Source of the DNA: Echinicola rosea
GTDB lineage: Bacteria; Bacteroidota; Bacteroidia; Cytophagales; Cyclobacteriaceae
Length of the DNA: 64,000 nt
NCBI RefSeq assembly: GCF_005281475.1
Contig: NZ_CP040106.1
Span: 3,934,501 to 3,998,500 of the forward strand
Direction of reading: 5' to 3'
The notes below the pieces were generated by a model. That model ran no database searches, was not told the origin of the DNA, and saw only the letters and a list, made by a program, of their open reading frames with translations. Of the stretch, positions 36,277 to 46,363 are shown piece after piece. Position 1 is the stretch's first letter; each line of letters opens with the position of its first letter. Position numbers and translations under genes: made by a program.

Positions 36277-39096
36277 TTATAGAGTTCCCAAATTCGTTTT
36301 TCCTAGTATTAATTTTCCATCCAGATCTTCCTCCTCATCTGTACAATCGTACAATCGACCGGTTGGATAAATGCTATGAAGCCCTGTCAAGGAAGCGATC
36401 ATTTCATTTAAGGTTCCATTGTATTTGTTTATGGAAGCGATATTGTCTTTTCGTTTGTGAATGTCAGTCAATTCATGCAAAAATTCCTTGTAAGCCTTCT
36501 CAAACCTTACCAATTGATTCTCTTTGTAGAGGGTATCTTCTGGGTTTTCTACATCCTCTTGGTGAAGTTCAGGTTCTTCCCCTTCCCGATAGCCTATCCA
36601 GCAGATTTTTGCCACGATATGGGCGGGTAGTTCCTCACGAATGACATTCTCCAAATAATTCCTAAAGTCTTTATTGGCAAAGCGATAGGTAAATCCAGGA
36701 AGGATAATGCTCACCCTGAAGGAATAAGGATCGATCAGCTTGCAGTTGTCATAGTCATCCGAGCAAAAAGGGAGAAAATGGCCCTTCGTAAACGCTTTGC
36801 CATCGCTTTCCCATTGGTCAAAGTGTTCTGCATCATCTTCGCTTGGCCGCAGCAGGATGTGTTCTACTAAGAATATTCCTTCCTCTGTAAATTTGTGCTT
36901 CAAAAAATCAATCAATTTCAGGGCGGCTTTTACCGCTGTTTCTTTGTCTTTGTGAAAATGATATTGCTTTGCAATGATAAAATCAGGACTGGACTCAGAT
37001 TCAATCGCAGGATTGATGATATCAAAGCTGTATTTATCCGAAGTCTCGGCTTTGTGAAAATGGAATGCCTCTAACTGGATGGATGTATCGAAAAGTTGGT
37101 AAAGCTCATGCTCAGGATCCAAAAGGTGCTGTATTTTTTCATTGTCCGTTTCGATAACCTTTAGAATCGTAAAATACATTTCCTGACCAGCTTTAGTATA
37201 ACTTGGATAATCGGTAGTCGAGGACAGTAAAATGCTACCACCTTCACTTCTAATTCTCCAGCGATAAACCTCCTCATCATCTGTATTTTTATACTTGTAG
37301 ATTTCTATAAGCGAATCGGACAAATTCCTTCGGTCATAATTTTTTATCCCCACCAAGCGGGCAATACGCTTTTGTGCCCCGGAGACATTATCCGTATCCC
37401 AAAGTTTCGATTTGGGCTGTTCATAATAGTCGAATGCATCGCCCCTTTTTTTGCTTATTTCTTTATAATCCTTCAAAAACTCCAGCTTATTATCCAGTAC
37501 AATCTCATCGGTACTTTTTCCATAAAGCAGCTTCATCAGAAAGGCATAATTCCCAAAGTTCTCCGCAAAACGTGCCATCAGATGATCCATGAGCTCATTC
37601 CTCCTGGTGACGGGATCATCCAGCATCCCTATCAGGGATTTGGAGAGTCTCTCTTCGTCTTCCAAAATCGAACTATCTTTAAATAGCTCCTTGCCCGCTT
37701 TTATGTCCTTTACTGCTTGGGTAAAGTAGGTGATTTTTGGACTTTGATCCATGGAAAGTAGGTCACTGACTTTTTCAAGGTGCTTGAAATAAGACGCCAG
37801 GATTTGATCAAAAAACAACAAATACCCTTTCAACTGCTTGGCAAGAGCTCGTCTTGGCATGCCCAATTGTTGTGGAAGGCCTTTGTCACTGAGGCCATAT
37901 GTTTCCGGAAAACTATGTTGGATGCTGCTGTAAGCTCCCCATTCTCCATAGTTTCCTTTGGGAATTTCTGGAAACCTGTCCTGTCCGGCCAATACATCCT
38001 TATCATGTCTGGCTTTAAGGATATTTTGCTTATACGTTTTGGCCCTGGCTTTATTTATATTGACCGGCAAAAGGCCTTTGAAGAAGTTCAAGGTAGTTTT
38101 GGAACATAGCGTTGGTTTCTTGTTTTCCGGGATACAGATAACCCATGGCGTATCTCCATTCCCATCATGATCATCACAGTGACCGAGGGTGATTTCCTTC
38201 ACTACTTTCACCCCCTTGATACCCATGATGATATTGATGATATCTGTGAGCCTCACTTCCCTTCTGAGTTTAGAAGTTTCCAATTCCTTTGGATCTAGGA
38301 AACCATGCGATAAAACGGGCCCTTCAAAAATCTCTGCTGTGCCATACCCTTTACCGATCATTTCCTTTAGGGAATAAAACCGCGGTGATGGCGCCATATA
38401 ATCCTCTAGGGCCACGGTGATTTGTGCATGAATCAGCTCCTCATCGGCTTCTGGCCCCACTTCGATATTCGCACAGACGGAAATGGGTACGGATTCTACT
38501 GCCTCTACTGCAATCAGCTCTTCGCATAAATTGCGGTGGGCATGAAATGACTTAAAGATTTGTTGTTTTAGCGACTCAGGCAATTCTTTGTCAGCATTAT
38601 CAGTTTCTACTAAAAAACGATAGAGGCCTTTTAGGGTAAAGGATGTTTTTTGGTGGGTTTTGACATTCGGGTCAGCAATAGGGGCATAGGACAACTTCTC
38701 GTTTTTAAGATCGGCATAGAGCGTGATGTCCTCTTTTTTTAGCCAGGCATTTTTGACACCTTGGATATCTATCATCAGCTTACGATAGTCACTGGCAGAA
38801 GTCGGTGCAGACGGAAGTATATCCGCCACTTGGTAAAATTGCCCTTCCAGTCCCACATTTTGCCGTGTCATCAGGTCTTCAATGGGCAGGTTGATGCGAT
38901 TGCCGAGGTCTGTAATGGCATAGCTCAGTACCTCGAGCATGGTGATCCCAGGATCATGGACATTATAATCTGTCCACAGCTTACTGCCCAACTCCTGGAT
39001 ATAGCGTATGCCCTCTTGCCTTAAAAAGTCAAAATCAAGGTCGTCTTTGGACGTGATGTCCCTGGGGATCGTGATATGTTCTTTTAATGTTGACAT
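36277..39096 (-). CDS. Baseplate wedge protein, Afp12/Pvc12-like
   Basis: A 939-residue protein. The signature WTDYNVHDPGITMLEVLSYAITDLGNR near residues 41-67 is strongly characteristic of the Afp12-like baseplate wedge family of eCIS. The remainder has scattered beta-barrel-like segments and no enzyme motif. Its start overlaps the end of the baseplate J-like gene by 13 bases, which supports an obligate pair. With the gp6-like protein it would form the baseplate wedges around the spike. Confidence 0.9.
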   Translation of the reverse strand: MSTLKEHITIPRDITSKDDLDFDFLRQEGIRYIQELGSKLWTDYNVHDPGITMLEVLSYAITDLGNRINLPIEDLMTRQNVGLEGQFYQVADILPSAPTSASDYRKLMIDIQGVKNAWLKKEDITLYADLKNEKLSYAPIADPNVKTHQKTSFTLKGLYRFLVETDNADKELPESLKQQIFKSFHAHRNLCEELIAVEAVESVPISVCANIEVGPEADEELIHAQITVALEDYMAPSPRFYSLKEMIGKGYGTAEIFEGPVLSHGFLDPKELETSKLRREVRLTDIINIIMGIKGVKVVKEITLGHCDDHDGNGDTPWVICIPENKKPTLCSKTTLNFFKGLLPVNINKARAKTYKQNILKARHDKDVLAGQDRFPEIPKGNYGEWGAYSSIQHSFPETYGLSDKGLPQQLGMPRRALAKQLKGYLLFFDQILASYFKHLEKVSDLLSMDQSPKITYFTQAVKDIKAGKELFKDSSILEDEERLSKSLIGMLDDPVTRRNELMDHLMARFAENFGNYAFLMKLLYGKSTDEIVLDNKLEFLKDYKEISKKRGDAFDYYEQPKSKLWDTDNVSGAQKRIARLVGIKNYDRRNLSDSLIEIYKYKNTDDEEVYRWRIRSEGGSILLSSTTDYPSYTKAGQEMYFTILKVIETDNEKIQHLLDPEHELYQLFDTSIQLEAFHFHKAETSDKYSFDIINPAIESESSPDFIIAKQYHFHKDKETAVKAALKLIDFLKHKFTEEGIFLVEHILLRPSEDDAEHFDQWESDGKAFTKGHFLPFCSDDYDNCKLIDPYSFRVSIILPGFTYRFANKDFRNYLENVIREELPAHIVAKICWIGYREGEEPELHQEDVENPEDTLYKENQLVRFEKAYKEFLHELTDIHKRKDNIASINKYNGTLNEMIASLTGLHSIYPTGRLYDCTDEEEDLDGKLILGKTNLGTL

Positions 39097-42000
39097 TCCT
39101 CGTTGGGTTGATTGGGTTCACTGGAACAGGTATGCGTGATCGGTGTGATCGTATGGTTTTTTGCCGAAACCAAGATGGATTTGGGATTCAGCGGACGGAT
39201 ATAGTCTTTGGTCGATACTTCCTCGAACGTAGGTGAGCAGGGAGGACTGCTGGGGTTGCGCTTCTTTAGCTTTACTGCTTCTAAGTAGTCTACATAGGGA
39301 AGCTCTTCCAAGTAATGAATCACTTGACTGCGGTGTAGCGTGACACCAAACTGAACGGTCTCCGTCTGATCATATGCCCATGGAGAAAGAAATCGTTTAA
39401 GGTCTTCCTGCATTTGGGTTTGATAGAAGCTTACATCAAATCCCTCATGAAATTTCACTTTGGTTTCTACTTTCACTTCTTCATAATTTGGGTTGATTAC
39501 CTTAGCCTCTACATGAAAGCTGTTCAGGTCGTTGATAAAAGTAGCTACTTCATTTAAGGTGGCTTGGCTGACCCTGGGTTGATAAATATCAAAAACCGCT
39601 TTCTTGACGGTGTCTGGCACTAGGATAATCGTTACATTACCCGGAGATTGAAATGCCTGCTCACATGTATGGTTGAGGCATTTTACCTTATAGACGTTGG
39701 GAAAATGTTGTAGGATCAAATGTTCATAATCCCAAAGGGTAATGGCCCTGTTTTTATGCCTCAACCGTTCGCTGATCCTTCGGTAATAAGCTTCGTCACT
39801 TTCTTGGTCCTTGCCACTAAAAGAGGCATAAGGTTGTGTAATGGATTTAATACTGCTGAGGCGTTGCTGTAACTTGCTGATCGTTTCGGCATCCAACCCT
39901 TTGGCAAGATGGTCTCCTGTATTGCTATTGTCCTCAAATACCGCTTCTACAGCTTGGGCCTTGATGTCAATCAGCTGACAAACCACATCATAGGGCTTTC
40001 TCATGGACGCTCGCAGCCAATGAAGTCCAGCAGGTAGTTTGGTGTTTTCTGTGGTGGCATCTTTGGGTAGGGAAATACGCAAAATTCCTGATTTCAAAAA
40101 TCGCGGACTTTGGTTTAGCAGCACATGGTCGCTTTTCAACTCCTCCCAACGGTCATCTTTTAAATAATGCCAGCTTATCTGTTGGTTGCCCTTGAAAATA
40201 TCCTTGGTGGCTGGATTTTCACTCCCTTCCAAAAACTGCAATAACAAGGTGACCTGCTGAAGGGCTTTTGCATTTTCCAAGCCAATATAAAGTTCTCCGC
40301 CTCTGCAAAATGAGGGAACTATCATCAGGTCTTTCTTAGCCTTTGCTATTTCGGGTGAAAACACCTTCAAATGCCCAAATGGCTCTTCATGGATGAGGTG
40401 GATATTTTTCTCTGCACTTTCTGACCAAAAGTCAATGGATGCCTTTGCGGTATAATCCAGCCTGAGATTTTCTACTAGCGGCGTGTACGGCTCGTTTGGA
40501 AGCAGACTGACATCGTCAATTTGTTCTTTACCGTTGATCGTTGCCACGGTGAAATAATGTGGATATTTTTCATGCAGAAATGAATTTACTAAACTGATTT
40601 TTAGCTTTTTATCTTCACCTGTTTCCCATTGGGGGGTATCAAAATTAAAAGCAGATGAATAGCGTGTTCCATTTTTTTGGAACAAATTATTGGTTTCGGA
40701 AACATCGTCAGGGGATTTTCTGACTTTAAAATAACCGTCACCGGTGACCGTTTGGTCCATTGATACCATTATACTTGAATGAACTGCTTCCTTTGCTTCG
40801 ACGGACTTTTGGTCTAAATAATTCTTTAGTATGGTTTTACGATTTTGTGATGTCTTTGCCTCTTCCGCCTCCTTAAATTTCTTTGTAATGTCTTTTATTA
40901 TCGCTGGGGAATTATAAGCCATATAATGCTCGGCAAAATCATCCGGCGTATTCAGGTAATCCATACTAAAGTTGATGCTCGAGAGTGGCTTGGACATAGC
41001 TTCGGGATAATACAGGGTAAAGCTTGCTCCTTTAAGCGCCCGCGGTCCGAATGGGAAAAATGGTTTGGTCGGATTTAACGGACCCAGATCACTTTCAATT
41101 TTCACATTCTCCACTCCAAAAACATCCGTCTGGACAGTGACCTGATGCAATGCATTTTCATTGAGCAAACGATAAAGGTTATATCCTTCCCTTTTCTCTG
41201 TCCTAAAAATCACCCGCAGCAAGGGGGTTTGGATGGCATAATTCCCACCGTGAATTTCAGCATTATATGTACTGACAGGAGAAACAGATTCATCCAAGTT
41301 GATTTGAAGGATCAATTGGTTATTTCCGATAGGACCATCCATAAACTCCGGTTCATTTTCTAGCGTAAACACTTCCTCTCCTATCCAGCCCTTTTCACCG
41401 GTAAGTTCTAGTTTTAGGGCTTTTCGTAAAAGAACCAGGTCTATAGTTTCATCCAGGATATCATGTTCAAACAACAGGGTAAGCGTAATCCACCGATTAC
41501 CCTCGGCAAGGTGAAACAGCTGGCTACCGATTGTAAAACCCAATCTGGCGCTTGGTAATGGAGGCAGCTGTGTGGAGGCATTGCAGCTTTTGGTATATCC
41601 AAAGGGCCACCATTTATTGGCATCTTTCGGAAAGTCTTCTCCTTGCCCGTCATAGGAATTGGCAATGGGGGCCATCACCATCGTTCCTGTTGCATCCGAT
41701 GTGTCAAGGTGTTTGATGGCTGCTTTATCTACCGTGATATCGTTATAGACACTTTTCAGTGCAGCGACTTGAGTCTTATTGATGATGGATTCTTCCATCG
41801 TCAAGTAAGTCCTTTTGATTCCGGCACTGTCTTTACCTCCATCCAGCGCAGTGTCTTTTTCCAGTTTTCCTTCAGATAAGTTCTTGGCAAGCTCAAATAT
41901 CAAATAAACATGATCAGGCGTTAGTGGCTCTTTTTCAATCTGAAGGATTTCTTGATAGTAGAAATCAAGGTGTCTTTTGGTGAGTTGATTAAAGCGATTC

Positions 42001-42386
42001 TGGCTGTTTTGCAGCAATTTGATAAAACAAACAAATAGCGTTAGATGCGGCGTAAGGTCTTTTGTACTGGCTTTCTCGGCTAAAAATTGGTCAAAGGAAT
42101 CTTTTAGCATTTCCAGTTTATCCCTGTCATCCAAATTGTCCAGCCAAGAGGTGTCTTTCAGAAAGTGACCGAAGAATTTTTCCCAATCGCCAACGGGCGT
42201 ATCATCTGATTCCTTGGCATAAAAAAGAACGTGTTTAGAAAAATTCAGTGCAAAAGCATACCAATCCCCAAGTTCGAAGTTCTGTAGTTTCACACTGTCA
42301 GGAGACAGATGGTCCAAGGTCAAATCAGGTCTTCCCGTTCCGTCCCTGTTCAAAATATTAACAATATGATTGCAATCTGCGCTCAT
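39084..42386 (-). CDS. Baseplate J/gp6-like wedge protein (Afp11/Pvc11-like)
   Basis: An 1100-residue protein with a recognisable baseplate J-type C-terminal part: SDEAYYRRISERLRHKNRAITLWDYEHLIL near 890-925, the typical segment of wedge proteins, followed by ITPITHTC at the end. The larger N-terminal part is specific to eCIS and carries beta-rich domains. It is translationally linked to the Afp12-like gene downstream (13-base overlap). No signal peptide, membrane segment or enzyme motif is seen. Confidence 0.88.
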   Translation of the reverse strand: MSADCNHIVNILNRDGTGRPDLTLDHLSPDSVKLQNFELGDWYAFALNFSKHVLFYAKESDDTPVGDWEKFFGHFLKDTSWLDNLDDRDKLEMLKDSFDQFLAEKASTKDLTPHLTLFVCFIKLLQNSQNRFNQLTKRHLDFYYQEILQIEKEPLTPDHVYLIFELAKNLSEGKLEKDTALDGGKDSAGIKRTYLTMEESIINKTQVAALKSVYNDITVDKAAIKHLDTSDATGTMVMAPIANSYDGQGEDFPKDANKWWPFGYTKSCNASTQLPPLPSARLGFTIGSQLFHLAEGNRWITLTLLFEHDILDETIDLVLLRKALKLELTGEKGWIGEEVFTLENEPEFMDGPIGNNQLILQINLDESVSPVSTYNAEIHGGNYAIQTPLLRVIFRTEKREGYNLYRLLNENALHQVTVQTDVFGVENVKIESDLGPLNPTKPFFPFGPRALKGASFTLYYPEAMSKPLSSINFSMDYLNTPDDFAEHYMAYNSPAIIKDITKKFKEAEEAKTSQNRKTILKNYLDQKSVEAKEAVHSSIMVSMDQTVTGDGYFKVRKSPDDVSETNNLFQKNGTRYSSAFNFDTPQWETGEDKKLKISLVNSFLHEKYPHYFTVATINGKEQIDDVSLLPNEPYTPLVENLRLDYTAKASIDFWSESAEKNIHLIHEEPFGHLKVFSPEIAKAKKDLMIVPSFCRGGELYIGLENAKALQQVTLLLQFLEGSENPATKDIFKGNQQISWHYLKDDRWEELKSDHVLLNQSPRFLKSGILRISLPKDATTENTKLPAGLHWLRASMRKPYDVVCQLIDIKAQAVEAVFEDNSNTGDHLAKGLDAETISKLQQRLSSIKSITQPYASFSGKDQESDEAYYRRISERLRHKNRAITLWDYEHLILQHFPNVYKVKCLNHTCEQAFQSPGNVTIILVPDTVKKAVFDIYQPRVSQATLNEVATFINDLNSFHVEAKVINPNYEEVKVETKVKFHEGFDVSFYQTQMQEDLKRFLSPWAYDQTETVQFGVTLHRSQVIHYLEELPYVDYLEAVKLKKRNPSSPPCSPTFEEVSTKDYIRPLNPKSILVSAKNHTITPITHTCSSEPNQPNEECQH

Positions 42387-42403
42387 TTAATGGATAATTA
42401 ATG

Positions 42404-42428
42404 GTTATTGGTTCGTGCGTTATTGGTT
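42404..42428. repeat. Short direct repeat in the gp25-baseplate J gap
   Basis: GTTATTGGTT occurs twice exactly, at 42404-42413 and 42419-42428, inside the 103-base gap between the two genes. The gap shows no gene. Confidence 0.5.
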
Positions 42429-42489
42429 ACTGCCTGCTGACTACTTGATACCGATCATCGTACCAGATACCTTTTCTTTGTGCTCCTTA

Positions 42490-42906
42490 TTACCTGCTGA
42501 TATCAGTACCCTCTTCCATATAAAAGGGATATACCATATTTTTTCTGGCATTAGTGGCCCTGACCCTGTAATGGAGGTGAATGAGTAACTCTCCCTTTAA
42601 TTCGTCTCCTTGTGTAATGTCGATTTTCTCCGTTTCAATCCTTGGTTCATGGTAGAGTATGGCATTTTTGATCAGCTCGGTGACGTAAGTTTTCAAGGTC
42701 CTGTTCATCGAACTGAACAATAGTTCGTCAAGGTTACAGCCATAGGTAGGCTGCATGATTCGCTCACCAAGCTTGGTTCCAAAAAGGATTTCCAGACTTT
42801 GGTTGATGTCTTCCACTCCGGTACTTGTTTTTAAGCGACCGCTTTCCTTGTTGAATTCTGGGGGAAAGCTCCATCCGGTTCCTAAAAATTCGTTACTATC
42901 TGCCAT
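42490..42906 (-). CDS. gp25-like baseplate protein (Afp9/Pvc9-like)
   Basis: A 138-residue protein of the T4 gp25 family, a small wedge subunit that joins the baseplate. The family pattern of a polar N-terminus (FLGTGWSFPPEF), an ILFGTKLGERIMQPTYGC segment and a conserved E-P-R-I turn (YHEPRIETEKIDI) is visible. It lies 5 bases after the PAAR gene and 103 bases before the baseplate J-like gene. It matches the position and length expected in an eCIS. Confidence 0.92.
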   Translation of the reverse strand: MADSNEFLGTGWSFPPEFNKESGRLKTSTGVEDINQSLEILFGTKLGERIMQPTYGCNLDELLFSSMNRTLKTYVTELIKNAILYHEPRIETEKIDITQGDELKGELLIHLHYRVRATNARKNMVYPFYMEEGTDISR

Positions 42907-42911
42907 GACTT

Positions 42912-43202
42912 TTATCCGATTAATACTGTAGGTTCGCCAATTACAATACTGCCTCCATGGGCTGTGGTATCTCCGAGCCTCGCCGCCGGCATCCCTCCTA
43001 TCATTACCGAAGACGATCCCATCACGATACTGTCAGGAGGTCCAGTGCACGTGGCCATATCCCCCACACGTGCTGCCGGCATGCCACCGATCAAGACGGT
43101 AGGCTCACCAGGTGGCATGATAGGGCCTCCTACATGGGGAACGGTGCCTGTCACCATTGGACAGACATGCATATCATTTGCTCTTGCTGCTGGCATTCCC
43201 AT
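42912..43202 (-). CDS. PAAR-motif spike tip protein (Afp10/Pvc10-like)
   Basis: A 96-residue PAAR-type protein that sharpens the spike. The three tandem G-G-M-P-A-A-R copies (GMPAARAND at the start, then two GGMPAARxGD copies) give the metal-binding tip, and the Cys and His residues (HVCPMVTG, ATCTGPP) fit zinc coordination. It lies 5 bases before the gp25 gene and 92 bases after the VgrG-like gene. There is no C-terminal extension, so no attached toxin domain. Confidence 0.93.
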   Translation of the reverse strand: MGMPAARANDMHVCPMVTGTVPHVGGPIMPPGEPTVLIGGMPAARVGDMATCTGPPDSIVMGSSSVMIGGMPAARLGDTTAHGGSIVIGEPTVLIG

Positions 43203-43294
43203 TTTTTTATATTTAGTTGTTAGAAATAAGAGGTTTGGCTTATCACTTACTATCTATGAAAATCAAGCGTACTTATAACTTGATGCTTACCTCG

Positions 43295-45043
43295 TCAATT
43301 AATCTGCACCAATGACCCCTTGAGTACCGCTACGGCGCTGGTACTTACTTCCGCACCAGCACTGCCTTCGGCTTTGAACTGGGCATTGGCTTTTACGTTT
43401 ACATTGGTGCCTTCCAGGTTAAGGTCCCCTGTTGCTTTGATATTGAAATCCTTCGCTGCTTCCAAGGTAATTCCACTGCTGTCCAGCACTGCAGTATTGC
43501 CATTTTGATCTTCAATGGTAATACTGCCGGCATCGTCGTCTAGCAAAGCTTTATTTCCTCCCGGTGTTTCTATCAGCACGCTGGATTTTTCATCATCAAA
43601 AATAAGCTTCATGCCGGATCGGGTATGGATGCCTTTTTCGTGGTTGTCATCAGCCCCTGGAATGGGGCTGGGCTTGGCACTGCTATGGAGCATTCCCAAG
43701 ATCACGGCATCGTTTGGATCTTCATTGATAAATCCTACCACCACTTCATCCTCAAGCTCAGGCCTAAAGGTCACGCCTCTCTCATTACCGGCATCGAGAC
43801 ATGCCTGTCTGCACCAAATGCCCTCTTCTTCATTATTGATGATGGGAATTTTTACTTTGATACGATCTTCCCCATCCGGATCTTCTTCCAGCTTGGTCAC
43901 TATCCCTACTTGTAAGCCGCTGATCGCAGCTGTCAGGCCAGCTGCTGGCGGGGTATGGATAGTTGACTCAGATTCAGCAAACCAGGATGGATCGAATCCA
44001 AACTGAGCATCTATCGTCCAATTTCCCTCGGCTATCTGGTGGCTAATGCCCGAAATAAAGACCTTGCCATTAAAGCGATCCCCTACTCCTTCTAGGAGTA
44101 AATTGGTACCGGGTTTTACGTTTGGAATGCCCTGGAACTTGATCCTTCCCCTGGTCTTGGCCATTTGCTGGAACTTCCATTTGGCATCCGCCCAATCTTG
44201 TAGAGCAGTATCTTTTTTACTCCCTCCATGTCGCAGGATCATCTCACTGTCATCCCATAGAGCTGCTAGATCATCCGAGGAAATATTGCCATTCATGGCC
44301 AAGGCAGGATCCGTTCCCTCAATCTCCCATAACGCTTGCTCAGCCATATTCCATGCTTTTGCCACTGTTTTGGGAATCTGGGTTCGGGCATCCATCTCGG
44401 CATCAAACTCCAAAACAGTAGCTCCAAACGTTACAGTCTCGACAGGGGAAGCACTTACATCGGGCAGTTGAAATGTTAATTTCCCATCATCTACCAATCC
44501 AATCATCCCATTGGCTTGGGCCCGCATCATCATAAAATCCCAATCGGTCACATCATACTGGATCAATTCGGCGTGGGTGGTATTGGTGGAGGAAATATCA
44601 GTATCCAAGCCATGATCCGCTCCAAGTGCTTCCAGGACATCCGCGTCAGACATTTCATAGAAATATTTGCTTTTCCTTCTCAGGGTAGATTTGACCGCCT
44701 TATCCTTGGCCTCTACCATCAGTAAGCTCTGGTTGTTTCGGATTTTTAGGCTTTGCTTTACGATGATTCCCTTAAAAATGGTGACTTCATCAGAATGGTA
44801 GCCTGCAGCAATTTCAATTTCCTTTCCAGGCACAAAATGCTCTCCATTACTGACTGTAAAATCCCTTTCGGATGGATCACCGTCCAAAATAGCCAGTTTT
44901 GCCACTGGAATCCGGTTGATTTCCTTGGACACGAGGATATTCTTTACTTGGATCGTGCCTGGGATTTCCTCTCCATCTATCAGGACCTTGTACGTTACCC
45001 GATCCACGCTCTGGCTGGTCGATATAGTGCCACTGTTGTTCAT
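43295..45043 (-). CDS. VgrG/gpV-like spike protein (Afp8/Pvc8-like)
   Basis: A 582-residue spike of the VgrG/gp5+gp27 type. The N-terminal part is the gp27-like cap (VSKEINRIPVAKLAILDGDPSERDF), then a gp5 OB-like fold (GIVTKLEEDPDGEDRIKVKIPI and EDEVVVGFINEDPNDAVILGMLH) and a C-terminal beta-helix region (GITLEAAKDFNIKATGDLNLEGTNVNVKANAQF). No attached effector domain is seen. Its start overlaps the LysM gene end by 4 bases. The PAAR tip follows downstream. Confidence 0.92.
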   Translation of the reverse strand: MNNSGTISTSQSVDRVTYKVLIDGEEIPGTIQVKNILVSKEINRIPVAKLAILDGDPSERDFTVSNGEHFVPGKEIEIAAGYHSDEVTIFKGIIVKQSLKIRNNQSLLMVEAKDKAVKSTLRRKSKYFYEMSDADVLEALGADHGLDTDISSTNTTHAELIQYDVTDWDFMMMRAQANGMIGLVDDGKLTFQLPDVSASPVETVTFGATVLEFDAEMDARTQIPKTVAKAWNMAEQALWEIEGTDPALAMNGNISSDDLAALWDDSEMILRHGGSKKDTALQDWADAKWKFQQMAKTRGRIKFQGIPNVKPGTNLLLEGVGDRFNGKVFISGISHQIAEGNWTIDAQFGFDPSWFAESESTIHTPPAAGLTAAISGLQVGIVTKLEEDPDGEDRIKVKIPIINNEEEGIWCRQACLDAGNERGVTFRPELEDEVVVGFINEDPNDAVILGMLHSSAKPSPIPGADDNHEKGIHTRSGMKLIFDDEKSSVLIETPGGNKALLDDDAGSITIEDQNGNTAVLDSSGITLEAAKDFNIKATGDLNLEGTNVNVKANAQFKAEGSAGAEVSTSAVAVLKGSLVQIN

Positions 45044-45729
45044 TGCTTTTGCTTTTGAAGTGGTGGGAACCTAAGCTCTGTACCTGTTTTTAGTTTCCTG
45101 AAGTTGGTCAGTCCATTTGCTCTGGCCACTTCGAGATAATACTTGCTGTCCCCATAGATCCGGTAGGTCATAAGGGGAAGTGTATCCCCATCTTTGACCA
45201 CTCTGTAATGCGTCAGGTCCGGTGACTGATTATTCTCTTGGGCCGTACGAAGTTCTTCTTCGACAAACTCCCCGATCTTTGCTGTGGCCAGTGCCCTGAT
45301 TGGGGTACCATCCGGCCTGAAAAGCTTATACTCAATATCCATCTCCTTGAGATAGCCCTTGAATAACAGGCTTCCCCAAGTGATCATCAGGTAATTGGGT
45401 TTGTGCTTTTCTCCATTGTACTCATAGACGATCTTTTTGAAATGTGCTACGTCATCGATGACGCCGTTTTCGGTGGCTTCATATCCCGCGATCACCCCCG
45501 TGCGGTCAAAGAGAAAATCCAGTTCCAACGTCTGCGGCAAAATTTTATTGAAGCGGATGGGGGCTGCACTGGTTCCTGCTGCCTGATCCTCATTTTGCTC
45601 CACCCTATACTGAAATTTGTATTTTTCAGGATTGAGCAAGGTGGTGAATTCACCATTGTCCACCTCTTCTGAGAACTTAGCATCCTTGTAGGCGACGATT
45701 TTTAACTTTTCCAGTTTTCCTTCACTCAT
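45040..45729 (-). CDS. LysM-containing adaptor protein (Afp7/Pvc7-like)
   Basis: A 229-residue protein with a family-specific N-terminal part (LKIVAYKDAKFSEEVDNGEFTTLLNPEKYKFQY) and a C-terminal LysM domain (THYRVVKDGDTLPLMTYRIYGDSKYYLEVARANGL, residues about 172-205). In Afp/PVC this subunit (Afp7) bridges the tube and the spike/baseplate. The start at 45729 is 3 bases beyond the stop of the DUF5908 gene; the end overlaps the VgrG-like gene by 4 bases. Confidence 0.9.
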   Translation of the reverse strand: MSEGKLEKLKIVAYKDAKFSEEVDNGEFTTLLNPEKYKFQYRVEQNEDQAAGTSAAPIRFNKILPQTLELDFLFDRTGVIAGYEATENGVIDDVAHFKKIVYEYNGEKHKPNYLMITWGSLLFKGYLKEMDIEYKLFRPDGTPIRALATAKIGEFVEEELRTAQENNQSPDLTHYRVVKDGDTLPLMTYRIYGDSKYYLEVARANGLTNFRKLKTGTELRFPPLQKQKQ

Positions 45730-45732
45730 GGC

Positions 45733-45891
45733 TTACCTTTCCTTTTTGTTTTCCAAAATCTCCATAACCTGCTCTACACATTGGGATATGATTTCTTGCT
45801 GTCCCCCACTTCCGGACTTTTTACTCCCAACAGATGATTTCCCTTCATCCACAGTGATTTTGATATGCAATTCCTTGATTTCAATGGGCAT
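45733..45891 (-). CDS. DUF5908 family small eCIS protein
   Basis: A 52-residue protein missed by simple length filters. It begins MPIEIKELHIKITVDEGK, with the MPIEI-x-EL-x-I-K start that I associate with the DUF5908 family, and continues with a Ser/Gly-rich linker and a C-terminal helix (IISQCVEQVMEILENKKER). Such small proteins occur in eCIS loci of Bacteroidota. It fills the gap between the second tube gene (stop 45894) and the LysM gene (start 45729), with 2 and 3 bases between them. Its role in the particle is not established. Confidence 0.85.
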   Translation of the reverse strand: MPIEIKELHIKITVDEGKSSVGSKKSGSGGQQEIISQCVEQVMEILENKKER

Positions 45892-45893
45892 CA

Positions 45894-46355
45894 CTATTCT
45901 TCGTTTGTGATTTTGGTAAAATAATTGTAGGCCAATTCAAGTGATTCAATGGCCAACTTACTCTCTTCTGCATTAAAATCATCCACACTCCACTTTACAG
46001 GGTAAGCATGCACGATATTCCAAGAGATCAACGGCTCATGCTCCTCATTCAGGAGAGAAACCGTGACATCCAAGGGCTGGAAAATAAAATTCTCAATTGC
46101 ATCCCTGCACCATGAAATCAATTCGGAATCCACCAACAGGCCTCTCTTGAGGACAAGATTGGGGTACTTGGTTTTGACGGGGAATTTATGTTTAAACCTG
46201 TTTTCCCCGCCTTCTGCAAATTCCTCCGTATCTATATCCACACTCAGACCGGAAACGGACTGAAAGGCATGGTCCTTTTTCTTACTGACCTGGTCTCCCT
46301 TTTGTGAAAAGGAAACCTGAAAGTGAAAACTGGATGGTGGATAAAACGTGTCCAT
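45894..46355 (-). CDS. Inner tube protein, second paralogue (Afp5-like)
   Basis: A 153-residue tube protein of the T4 gp19/Hcp-like family. Typical pieces are SFHFQVSFSQ near the N-terminus, VSGLSVDIDTEEFAEGG, and ISWNIVHAYPVKWSVDDFNAEESKLAIESLELAY at the C-terminus. It resembles its upstream neighbour but differs at the ends, as expected for the tube-initiation or tip-proximal subunit. It lies 8 bases after the first tube gene and 2 bases before the DUF5908 gene. Confidence 0.93.
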   Translation of the reverse strand: MDTFYPPSSFHFQVSFSQKGDQVSKKKDHAFQSVSGLSVDIDTEEFAEGGENRFKHKFPVKTKYPNLVLKRGLLVDSELISWCRDAIENFIFQPLDVTVSLLNEEHEPLISWNIVHAYPVKWSVDDFNAEESKLAIESLELAYNYFTKITNEE

Positions 46356-46363
46356 TGCCTGTA

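Noticed and set aside
45728..45910. Plus-strand 60-codon frame
   Set aside because: It is the shadow of the DUF5908 gene on the minus strand.
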